64,000 nt of DNA from Pomacea canaliculata (Eukaryota; Mollusca; Gastropoda; Architaenioglossa; Ampullariidae): assembly GCF_003073045.1 (NCBI RefSeq), contig NC_037592.1:42961760-43025759 (forward strand). The letters run 5' to 3'. The translations under genes were made by a program, and so were the position numbers. Positions 22,801-33,000 of this stretch are shown piece after piece (the first letter of the stretch is position 1; each line of letters begins with the position of its first letter). Below the pieces are notes generated by a model. That model saw nothing but the letters and a program-made list of their open reading frames with translations, was not told the DNA's origin and made no database searches.

Positions 22801-25800
22801 CCGGTCTGGACAGCTGATGGTAACTGTCCAGTGGTTGCTGTGGCCTGTACAGAGACTTAATGATGGTTTTCATCTCTGACATGTTGACTGCATTGTCTTC
22901 TTGCTCGTCCTCTGCACCCAACTTAGCCATCCTGTCAGCTTCCTCATTCCCATCTATCCCGCAGTGTGATGGGATCCACTGCAGAGCCGTTCTGAGGCAC
23001 TTGATGTTTAGCAGCGCGGCTTCCAGGTCTGGCAGTTTGTTATTGTTGACTGCCTGCAGCACCGACAGAGCATCGGTCAGGAAGACGACCTGGCTGTCAT
23101 GGTCTGCTCTGCTGCTGATGATGTTTGCTGCTGTGGACCAGGGCTTCTACTTCTGCTCTATAGTTTGTACAGTGGAGGCCAGTTGGTATTGCTGCTGCCT
23201 GCCACTGTCCATTTGGGAACTGGATGTACACGCCGGCCCTCCCCTCTGGATAGCGTCTGTGGCTGACCCGTCTGTGTAGGCCCTTATCCATGATTCCTGG
23301 GGTACCTTTCTTCTAGCATGGCTAGCGTCAGGGCTCTCTTGCTCACGTCGCTATGCTCATCCTTTGTTGTGAGGTGAGGAACTGTGGTGCAGATGGTAAT
23401 GTTCCCTGTTCTGTCTTTCCAAGGAGGAGGATCGAGGTAGAGAGTCGGTACCTGGACCTGTGCAGGAAGCTTTGTTTGGTATTTTCTGTGTAGTGCCTGC
23501 GTCTCTCGCACAAAGCTGGATCTTTTCAGCCTTCCCGAGGACAGCTGTTTCTGTCTGGCACTCATCAGGTGGTCTTCACTGTGCCCCTGTTGGATCACCA
23601 CCTTGCCGCGGTCGGGGGGCTTGCGTGTCTCGATGACCCTAAGAGCTATGCCGACAGGAGCATCAGCTCCTAGCAGGGTCACCCAAGTCGGACAGGTCGA
23701 AGGGTAGAGACCAGACAAAGAGTGGTCCATGAGTGCTGAAGTCGGAGGTGGTGGGCCGCAAGGCGCACCCTGAAATAACCACACCACCACGCAACACAGC
23801 CTATGCCACTTGGAGGCACTTTAGTCATCCCCAACCTGGATTCTGTGATGAGAGATCTGGGGCGACCCCGACAGATTCCAACCTGAACAATTCAATGGAG
23901 GGGACGGCAAACTGTGGCGACCCAAAGAGTTCATTACCTTCTCTATGAATCAGCGTGTCTGTTTGGGTGAAACACTTGCCAGAATGGAATTATTTCTATA
24001 GCTGTCAACAATGGTACAACACTTCCGATTTCTGATTCCGTAAACTAAAGAGGTTCCACTGTTGCAAGACCTGATGAGATTTTCCTCTTCTCCTGAACAT
24101 TTCAAGGTTCAAACTGTGCCTAGGATGAGTTCTACAAAAGAAACATCTGAATAAAAACAGTAATGGATCTGACGTTACCGTCTCAGTTTAGTTCTAGTTT
24201 ATTCCTTGATCCTCCTCGAGGAGCATAAGCACCAACTGTCTCAGAGGGCACCAAAACACATCTACAGTGATTCTACACCTGTTTTTTTCTGTTTCTTATT
24301 ATGTTTGTTCCGTTCTTATTGTATTTTTCTTTCTTTTTTTAGTATGCGCCCGCCTTTAATGGTATAATATAAATTCAACATATTCTTATTAAATAAATCT
24401 ATAGCATATCCCACGTAAAATGAAGAAATTATAAGTACTGATTCAGCCTGATACTTATAGCCAGCAAAAGGGAGAGATAACTGGTGTGACATATATATGG
24501 GAAATATGTATCCCATCCAATAAGCCAAAAAACAAAATGGAATATGCTCGCAATGTTTAGATAAAAGTAAAAACACATCCAGTAAGTGTTAAGCAGCACA
24601 AGGATGATGTTCTCGGATTCACACCACATTGCTTTGCATTACCATTAAAGCAGGCCACTAAAATTGCACTGTAAGTATCAGCTAAAATAAAGAAAAAATG
24701 TGCAGAGGATATATTATATCCTTTTGTATATATACATAAAGTGTCACAAACATCATAAAGTATCACAAGTTCTTGCAAAAGCTAAAATGATATTTGGATA
24801 GGTCTTTTCATATACTGAGATACCTGTTTTATCAGAGTTTATGCAGAGATTTTCCCTGTAAGAAAAGTGCGAAAATATGGTTTCTATGGATAAACTGAAA
24901 ACTGTGTTTGCTGATTTCAAGGCAGCGCTTTGGCAAGCGCTTCAGGAAGTTTTTAACCGTAGATACATTTCAACAACAACATTTGTTGTGGGACTGGGTG
25001 GGTGTTCTTTCCATCTTAATGTATTTATGTTAAAGGAAGTCATTCGACTCTAATGTTGAAATTTGATTCAAGTCTCTCTCTCATAAATACATCGCTTACC
25101 AATATGAAACCCCCCCAAAAATGTAAGTTTTCGAGACTTGCGTATATACGCATTTTTAAAAAATTACAGTATTCTAAACACAAACTTCAGCATGATTCTC
25201 AAAGCTATAATTGTTCTGTTTGGTTCATTATTAAACACTGGGTCTGCAATTGCTGTAAACGAAGGATGATGATGATGATGATGATGATGTCGATTTGTAA
25301 TGCGCAGGTATCCATTCAGAAGAATGCTAATTGCGCAGAAAAAAAACAAAAGAAGAAGAAGTAAAGCGAACAAATATATAAAACACCAGGAAAGTAAAAA
25401 ATATAGACAGAAGTGTTTCGTGGTTGTTTAAGACTGGTTTGAAAGAAACAGACGGGTCTTCAGTCTCTTGCGAAACGTGGTTGGTGAGGGGATGGTGGAG
25501 AGTGATGATGGCAGAGAATTCCACAGCTTAGGTGCCGCGTTTTTGAAGGCCCTGGCTCCAGTGCGCTTCTTGTTGGTGTCTTCCACTGCAGGGAGACAGA
25601 AGCGTGACTGGGAGCCTGAGCGCAGGCTACGTGACGGTGTAGCAAGATAGGACCTCTCCTCAAGAATCAAACTCCCAGTGAGGTATGCAGACGCTGGGAT
25701 TTCTAGTGTTGTTGAATGGATTAGCAGACAATTTCGTGGTATTTTTTTTTTTTTTTTTATCAAAACCAAAAATAAAGCGTGAGTTGTATGTGTTTAGCTT

Positions 25801-26517
25801 TTTTCATGTTATTTTTATTTAAATTTGACTTGTAGTTACTCTTTAGCAAACGATCAAACACCCACTCGCGTAGTGATATCAAAGAAAAATAGTTCTATTA
25901 TAACATCTCTTTGCAAGCTGTAATTATTTGAAACTAAAAGTTTTACGTGTTTCTCTACTGTTAAATTTAATTTTGTAGTATGCACAGACCATTGGTTCTC
26001 GCTGAGAGCTCGGTTCTGTCCGATTCTTGAGGAGAGGTCCTATCTTGCTACAACGGCTGGTAAGGAGGAACTGTCTCTTGCAAATAAGGACTGTTACTTG
26101 TCACACACTGACAATTCTTTTACGTCTGATATAAATATGATAGTACTTCAATCATCTACTTTCTATCAATGCAGCGTAAATAATTTTTAATTTGTAATTC
26201 AAAAAGTATATCTATGATAAAGAACCTCTCCCACAACAGCAAATTAATGTATAAGTCATAGAAAATTTAAAAAACACTCAGCGCTTAATATTATTATCGA
26301 GGACTGGACTGAGACTTAGTTTCTACTTTTAGCATATGCGCATCAAAATCTCATAAATTGTGTAATCGGAATTCATATACTTCATATACAACTATTATAA
26401 ACACTTACCTAGCAATGTCCCTATAACTCGTTTTGAGTCTTCATTTCTTCTTTCATACGAATCAATAATGCTGAAATATACCACAGGGTGAATCTTACAC
26501 ACGAGGTTGGACGCCAT
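16821..26517 (-). CDS. EIF3F: Eukaryotic translation initiation factor 3 subunit F
   Basis: Seven coding exons on the minus strand, all with GT-AG borders and consistent phase: 26409-26517 (ATG at 26517), 19979-20049, 19526-19605, 19062-19291, 18450-18586, 17995-18108 and 16821-16904 (TAG). The total is 825 nt, 274 aa. That matches the conserved core of animal eIF3f and lacks the long Pro/Ala-rich N-terminus of the vertebrate protein. The MPN domain starts at [19 protein letters not shown] and includes [24 protein letters not shown] and HLTVDT. The C-terminal helices include [29 protein letters not shown] and [10 protein letters not shown]. eIF3f is a non-catalytic MPN subunit of the eIF3 complex that loads mRNA onto the 40S ribosome. 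The start codon lies in CAAAATGGCGTC, a YY1-like context. Intron 1 is 6.3 kb and hosts a P450 pseudogene. Confidence 0.95.
16985..17080. repeat. A-rich simple repeat
   Basis: Two long A-runs separated by single C's, followed by CA/AC-rich sequence, within the last intron of EIF3F. Confidence 0.8.
17395..17937. mobile_element. Tigger/pogo-like MITE, 543 bp
   Basis: Terminal inverted repeats CAGTCAAATCTC and GAGATTTGACTG are flanked by TA on both sides (17393-17394 and 17938-17939). Subterminal motifs 'agcaaaagtggcata' recur near both ends. No transposase frame is seen. It sits in the last intron of EIF3F. Confidence 0.85.
18829..19004 (-). mobile_element. tRNA-derived SINE, copy 3
   Basis: The minus strand starts GGCGGTCCGGTGGCGCAACG. 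This copy keeps a good pol III B box, GGTTCAACTC (plus strand gagttgaacc near 18925), which is mutated in the other copies. It ends with the ACACGGCATAAAAC-type tail and lies in an EIF3F intron. Confidence 0.85.
20566..20742 (-). mobile_element. tRNA-derived SINE, copy 4
   Basis: An older copy of the family on the minus strand: 'ggtggtgcaacagttagcgc' then 'ctgtcaccaatacagggttg', with more substitutions and small deletions. It lies in EIF3F intron 1. Confidence 0.8.
21452..24150 (+). pseudogene. CYP2-like cytochrome P450 processed pseudogene, split by a retrotransposon
   Basis: An intronless P450 open-frame series starts at an ATG at 21452 ([10 protein letters not shown] then a hydrophobic anchor). 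It runs through [48 protein letters not shown] and a [18 protein letters not shown] junction to the heme loop [19 protein letters not shown] near 23930-23965. The order and spacing match the CYP2 clan of ER-bound monooxygenases. Several in-frame stops and frame changes occur, and the usual Gly of FxxGxRxCxG is Asn. A retrotransposon at 22499-23813 interrupts it. The lack of introns suggests a retrocopy; it lies in the opposite orientation to EIF3F, inside its first intron. Confidence 0.85.
22499..23813 (-). mobile_element. 5'-truncated I-type non-LTR retrotransposon (RNase H region)
   Basis: Minus-strand frames encode an RNase H domain: [25 protein letters not shown] and [16 protein letters not shown]-terminal CSCG...VEHILQDC motif follows, typical of the I/Nimb/R1-like group. 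The plus-strand left end is a T-run (the element's poly-A tail). The 11-bp duplication aggcactttag lies at 22488-22498 and 23814-23824, exactly splitting a P450 codon series. The RT and endonuclease are missing. Confidence 0.85.
25262..25290. repeat. (GAT)n microsatellite
   Basis: About nine gat/atg triplets in EIF3F intron 1. Confidence 0.9.
25437..25760 (-). mobile_element. 3' fragment of a CR1/L2-type non-LTR retrotransposon
   Basis: The minus-strand frame ends with the typical RT C-terminal tail: [42 protein letters not shown] short inverted copy of part of it (about 30 bases) lies at about 26019-26049. Confidence 0.75.
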
Positions 26518-26800
26518 TTTGCGGTATGAAAACAGCGTAGGACTCGTCTGAAAAACAAAATCACTGACATCTAAATTTTAGTGAATTATTAAGATATACT
26601 CAAATGTGTGACTAACTATAATAACTGCCTATATATATATAATGTTAAAATTTTTTCTAGTGAATGTTTCTAATAAAAATGTCAACTGCGGAAAGAAATC
26701 CTCAACATATTCAACTTCCGGAAGATGAACCGCACATTCGGTTGGAAGTATTTGTTCGTATAGAAGCATAAAGTTATTCAGCTTGAGGTAATATTTTAAA
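26500..26800. promoter_or_regulatory. Likely head-to-head promoter of EIF3F and NFRKB
   Basis: The EIF3F start is at 26517 on the minus strand, with a YY1-like cgccatttt context. An ETS-type ACTTCCGGAAG lies at 26714-26724. A possible plus-strand donor, cttgag/gtaata at about 26785-26790, could end a non-coding first exon of NFRKB, whose coding exon 1 is preceded by an acceptor at 30027. The assignment is inferred from spacing and motifs. Confidence 0.45.
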
Positions 26801-27425
26801 CTTTGACACTGTGGTTTGTGACTATAAGTGTCGTGTTATAGGTTATTCGATTCAGATTTACATTCCTTCAGAAATAATAACTTAAATGGCTATATCTTGC
26901 AAGACAACGAATGGCAAATGAAGCTGTGGGCAACACATGACATGAATACTATCATTGACAGGTGACTTTCAGTGACATTGCTGCATGCTATCATTCTTGC
27001 CATTTATGTCCTTGTACGGCTCTTCACAAGGACGCGTGTATAATTGAATATAAAAACTTGTAACGACTAGAGCATGGCTTTATTTGTAAAATCTGATTGT
27101 GCTATGTTATTGATGTTGATTTTATATACAGGACGATCTTTTTTACACAAGGTGTCACCTCTCTCCCTCTCTAATTATTAATTTACGCGTCATTTCACAA
27201 AAAATGTCGATGAAGGTAACAGCTACATACCTTTGGCATTAGTGACTCAAAACTGCTGCTGATTCTTGAGCCTAATGTCGTCTTACCCATTCACTATATT
27301 CAACATGTTTGTGATTAGTACTCACTCCACTTGCTTGTGATTTGTACTCTTTCCTTCGACCACCATCTGTCATTACCATCTGTTCACGCACTTCTAACAA
27401 GGGCAATGGTCCTGAACATCAAAAA

Positions 27426-27613
27426 GCGGTCCGGTGGCGCAACGGTTAGCGCCTGTCACCAATACAGTGAAGGTTGGCTGCCCTGAGTTCATTTCTCGTC
27501 TCGGGCACGCTGTTCTTTCTCTGCACGTGGCATCTGTTTACAGGGCTGGCTGCTTGCCGTAATATAGTCTTGGTTGCTGACACGGCGTAAAACACCAATT
27601 CCCCCCCCCCCCA
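27426..27613 (+). mobile_element. tRNA-derived SINE, copy 5
   Basis: The most complete copy: cggtccggtggcgcaacggt, gcgcctgtcaccaatacagt, ctcgtctcgggcacgctgtt, then 'gccgtaatatagtc' and 'gacacggcgtaaaac', ending in a run of about ten C's. Confidence 0.85.
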
Positions 27614-27716
27614 CTGAACATCAAAATCTGAATCTTTCATGTTCTCATTGAATATAGTTATGCAAAAAGAGCTTGAAATGAGTCTTTACATTTATTTCTG
27701 TTATGAACCATTAGTG

Positions 27717-27896
27717 CAGCGGTTCTCAACCTGTGGGGTGCGCACCCCTGGCGCGAAGGTGGTCATTTTTTTAAAGTTTCTTTTACCGGTATTAGTGAAA
27801 TTAGCTTACATTGCTGGCTAAGGTGGGGGGGGGGGAACCACTGACGTACCTTTGTTTATCAGGGGGGCGTCACATGTAAAATGTTGAGAACCGCTG
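27717..27896. mobile_element. hAT-type MITE, 180 bp
   Basis: Terminal inverted repeats CAGCGGTTCTCAAC and GTTGAGAACCGCTG. The 8-bp flanks are cattagtg (27709-27716) and cattcgtg (27897-27904), one mismatch. No coding sequence. Confidence 0.85.
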
Positions 27897-27929
27897 CATT
27901 CGTGTAAAACGAGTAAGAAAATGTTAAAA

Positions 27930-29074
27930 CAGGGTTCACAGGGTCCTTACCTATCCTCTCAAGTCCTTATGTAGAGAATTTTCGCCGTAAGGCCTTATAA
28001 GTCCTTATATTTGCCATGGGGTCCTTACAATTCCTTACACACGTCCTTACATTTTCTCTGTGACCCTTACAAGTCCTTATATCGATAAAATATTACTACA
28101 GATTTATTTTTCATGCCTCTTATAAATCCACATATTTATTTTCGGAGTCGACTTCAGCACAAAATACAGATGATTCTTCTTCGCCTCACCGCTATTTTAA
28201 TCACACGACTGCCTAGTCTCATTCACGACAAGAACTTTACTTACGTTTCGCGATATTTTAGTCTTGACGGATGACCACATTTCTTTGTCTTCTTGATGAT
28301 TCAAAAAATGCTGGGGAAGTGTTCTTTTCAGGAGAACTGGCTAAAGGAAGAAAAAATAAAGACTGGTTGATAAAAGACTCTAAATATAAACGTTGTGCAC
28401 GATGTGCTGCCTGCGGAATATCCTTGAATCTTTCGTCAATGGGCAAAAGTGTTTTGAAGAAGCACAAGCTTACTGATAGACACAAAAAGCGCATGAAAGT
28501 ATTTCTGGAAGATACACGTGTTTGTGTTAGGATTACTTTCGTAATCAAGAACATCTGTACTACACTAGTTGCCCCTTCGCATTCACAAAAAACACACTCT
28601 TGTTTCAAAAGGTCTTTAGATACTTATCTCTTTCTTGAACCAGAGCCTTGATTTTCTAGTACTGTGCATAGCTCTATTTCTCTCTTCTCTCTCTCTCTCT
28701 CCACTTTTGAGTGTATAAATAAACTGACTTTTGTATTACACCAAAGAATGGTTTTCAGGTCTTGCAATTATTGTTACTTAGATTTCTAGAAAACTTGGAA
28801 CATAAACATTAACGGTTTATGTTATCAGTGCGTTAAAGAGACTTTTTAAGTTATCTAAATATGGCAGACAGGCATCAAAATTAACTCTTTGATTATTTAT
28901 TACTAGAATAGTAATTCATGTATTGCAGAACATAGAGAAGACCAAAAATTCATAAATAAAACCTCTTTCCGACCGTACATGAGAAAAACTTAAGCATTGA
29001 TGACTGTCACTTAGGTCCTTACAAATGCATGAAAGGTCCTTACTTGGCACCATCCCTGATCCCTGGGAACCCTG
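27930..29074. mobile_element. hAT-like element with 5-bp duplication, BED-finger remnant
   Basis: Ends CAGGGTTC...GGGAACCCTG, flanked by taaaa on both sides (27925-27929 and 29075-29079). The interior is rich in 'gtccttata' subterminal repeats. The plus-strand frame 28271-28651 encodes a C2H2/BED-like finger (CARCAACGISL, KKHKLTDRHKK), as at the N-terminus of hAT transposases. The catalytic part is missing. A related shorter copy is at 50817-51577. Confidence 0.75.
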
Positions 29075-30060
29075 TAAAAGTAGTTTACACTACTGTTTAT
29101 AATTACTACAATTTATAATTTAATTTAATGGCATGATCTTTTTGGTAATATAGCCTTGTGAAAACAAATAGCTGATAGGGCTGTATTAAGATGAGATTTT
29201 GTAAGACCAAAGACTGAGATCAAAGGTTTAATATGAAACTTTTTGAGTCTTACTGTGTGCCTTTAAATTTGAAAGGGAAACAATGCATTAAAATAGTTCT
29301 AATCTTAAGTGGTAAAGATATATTGCTTATGGCGCCTACATAAATCTGCTTTCACACCAGTCTTATAACAATTATGCACACACAAAAATTGTTGGAGTGA
29401 AACATGGTTTTTTTATATTTTATGCCAGGTTAAAAAAAATGCTTATAGATTAATATAAATTTAGTGCAGTCATGCTCGATTGTTTTCTCAAATGTAAAAC
29501 ATCAAGGAGTATTCTTGCAGTGAACTTGTTCTACTTTTTTTTTATAAAATATAACTTACTATAACTAGAGCACCTCCCCATGTTTAAATTTCCTATTGGG
29601 ACCAATAAAGTTGATCATTGTCATTGTCAGTATCCTTTAAATTTTTGACAGCCTTTGGATATTAGCTACACAACATTCTCAGCACATAACAACACTAGAA
29701 AGAAAGAATTTTATGCCACAAAAAATACCATCTAAATGGTCACTTAGTCCCTCCCCATTTTTTGCTGTATTTTACTTATTGCTGCTCACAAGGCAGGGGA
29801 GTTTTTCACCTATGGGATTGAGTGAGTCTCAAAGTAACAACCTTGTCCAAAGTCAAGCACAAATCAATAAGCTACAGAGCCATCTAAACTTCACACACAA
29901 AATTTGTACGATTGATGGTTACAAGTGTTTGTTATTAGGTGACTATGATGAATCATAAGCACTTACTTATTTCTAGTAAATCTTTTTGAAAGTGTAATTT
30001 ATCTTTTTTTTTTTTTTTTTTATTAAAGCACGTGAAAGTTCATGGGCAGAATAGAAAGCC

Positions 30061-33000
30061 ATGGAGGAGGGACGCTGGGGTAATACCATGGCAGGTTTGA
30101 GTGGCCAAGGACTACGAATGGAGCGCTGTTTGCTCAACAAAGAAGAAGTTCTTCTACCAGAGGCATTTGTTGACCAGGTATATATAATCACTAACCAAGA
30201 GTTTAAAAAAAAATGAATGGATTTTCTGTGAAAGTATCTTAAAGAACTATACTTTCATAATTATCATACTTGGCATTTGATATCATACTAGGTGTATCTG
30301 TGTAGAATCACTGTTTAACAAATTTTTAGCTATATTTTTAAAGTTCTAGGAATTAGTCCTCGAGCTTAAGAATGACAAATTTAATAGTAATAATAAAGTA
30401 AATTTACTGTGATTTGTAGTTGTTGTAATATCAGTGATGGTGGTGACGGCGGGAGCAACAACAGATATCATTTTTGGTGCACATATAACTGTCATGGAAG
30501 TTGCATCAAGACAGTGGCAGTGAAGAAAATAAGGAAGCCGAAGGCAGGATTATAGACAGTAGATCAAGTCCATGCTTGTTGATTCATGTAGATCCAGAGT
30601 CTAAAGCAACAAACGTTGAGAGGAAAATGGAAAGTATTGAACAACTGCAGGATATTAGTGAATTGATACAGTAAACAAGAACCCAGAGTTGAGATGATGC
30701 AGGTATGGTGTTTGAGACTGTTAGATGATGAAGAAGACAACAGTGGGGAACAGACTCAGGAGAACAGTCCAGAACTGTAGCAGGAGGATCCAACTTAAAG
30801 CACTGATCAACAGTATTCAGCAGACATCAAACATGACAAAACCCCAAGGTTTCCTCAATAAAAAGAAGAGGGAAAGCTAGTCCCTTCAAGCTTGTAAGGA
30901 GAAGGGACATAACTCTCATAACACATATTACAGCGACATATAAAGATGTGAACAAAATGGCATTTTAAGTGGTTGAGATAGTCAGACACAAAAAATTCCT
31001 AAACCAGTTTGTTTCTCAGTTGATTAATGATCTTTCTATTTTGATGTCTTTTTTTTGAAAACACTGGCCTGCTAAAAACAGGAGGAGAGAATTTACTAGC
31101 TCATCAAAATAGTAGCTAAGTGTCACTTATGTCATTTGTGGTCTTGAGTTACTAAAACTCTTATATGGCATGAGAAAATTACACTGTGTGCTTGTTTGGA
31201 AGAAAAACAACCATACTATGACCAGTGGGTGTGCCAGTGGCTGCTTTTAGGATGTCATGGTTGAGAGCTGACAGGCTTGTCAAAAGTCGAGGTCATAACC
31301 TGGCAGGCTTTGCTAAATGTCAGTCATGAGCTGGAAGGCTTGCCAGATATCATGGTCGCAAGTAAATGGGCTAACTAGATGTCATGATTGTATGCCAGCA
31401 AGTCTGAGATAGTCCTGATTAACCTCTTGCCAATACTTAATGTTTGATTGTTGAACAGAGGCTGGCTGTATATGATCAACCACACCTCAGTAGTATATGA
31501 ATGCTGTCTCAACAATATGCTTTGTTTGCCACTCTTTGATCTTTTCTTGAGTTACATTAAGTTTTCTATCCATTCTAAATTGTATTCAAACCGTCAGTGC
31601 TGCATAAATTCTTCATAGAAATGTAAACTTGTCTTCTTCAGTAATACCAGCTTGAAATCCACTTTTACAAAACTAGAAATAACTGTCCTAGATGAAAAAC
31701 ACAGGTCCTAAGACAGTGCTGACACATGCAGTTGATGCAGAACACACTCTCATATCATACTCTAATTTCTATCCCTCTCTCAACACATTGGAAAGTCCCC
31801 AGAATGCCCTTCATTATGGTCCCAATGACTGTGGCCCACTTCTTGCAGGACTGTCCCACCCCAAAAAAAACTAAAAACAGAGACATGGGCTGCGTCACAC
31901 TATTGAAAGCAGATCCCTGCAGCACAAACAGTACACATCAGACTTTGTCATGACCAGGGCTTCTGCTAAGTCTAAATTCTTTGGGATCCCAGGGACCCCT
32001 TCTTCAGATTTCTAAGGGGTCCCCGGCTAACTCTAAGGGGTCCCTTTACAAAGTTGAAAAAACCCACCAAATCAACATACTTTGTTCAACTGCCTTTCAT
32101 GCACACAAAGCACTGTTATGTCTAGTCAGAAACGGCGAGATTTCTGTGCCATGAAGAGTGTGCAAGCATCTGTGATGAGCTTATGCTCACTATACTTGGG
32201 GTGCTCACTTTCTTTCCGTTTCTGAGACGATGATTTTAACCATGCTGTCAACATCTTGGAAATAGGTTAAGGGAACTCTTCCCAGTGAGGGAAAAAAACT
32301 CAGTGCAAGGGAAGTAACTCTCACCTTGTAGCAGACGACAACAATAGATTGGGCTACGATGTCAGACACTACATTTACCCAATTTTGTATCTGTTCTTCG
32401 CCCAAATTTGAAGGGGTCCCCTGGGACCCCATTGACAAAAATTGAAGGGGTCCTCCGAACTTTTAATGCGTACTGTACGCAAATTTTTTGCGTAAGCAAA
32501 AGCCCTGGTCATGACCATGTATTTAGTTATTGTCTAAACTTTCAAAGAAGAAGAAAAATCTGTCCAGATGAAAAGACATTAGCGGTATTAAGACAAACAG
32601 TTTGCATCTGTCCGGAAGAGTGTTTTTTGGGTGATAAATATCTGATCATCCTGGTCCATATGGTCATATATAATCTGATCACCCTGCTCCGAATGGTTTT
32701 TATATATATATATGGTTTTGTATATATATCTGGTCATCCTGGTCTGTATGATCTTTACCTATATATAGTCACCCTGGTTCATATGGTCATCATATATGTA
32801 TATATGTGGTCATATTGATCTATATGATGATCATATATATATATGGTGTATATAGCCTTATATATAGTCACCTTGGTCCATTTGATCATCATATATGTAT
32901 ATATGTGCTTACCTTGGTCTATATGGTCATCATATTTATGTATATGGTCACCCAGGCCCATATGAGTATTTGAATGGCAGAGAAAAGGTAGAATTTAATT

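Noticed and set aside
28271..28651. Host zinc-finger gene
   Set aside because: Lies entirely inside a TIR-bounded element with target duplications; it is a transposase remnant.
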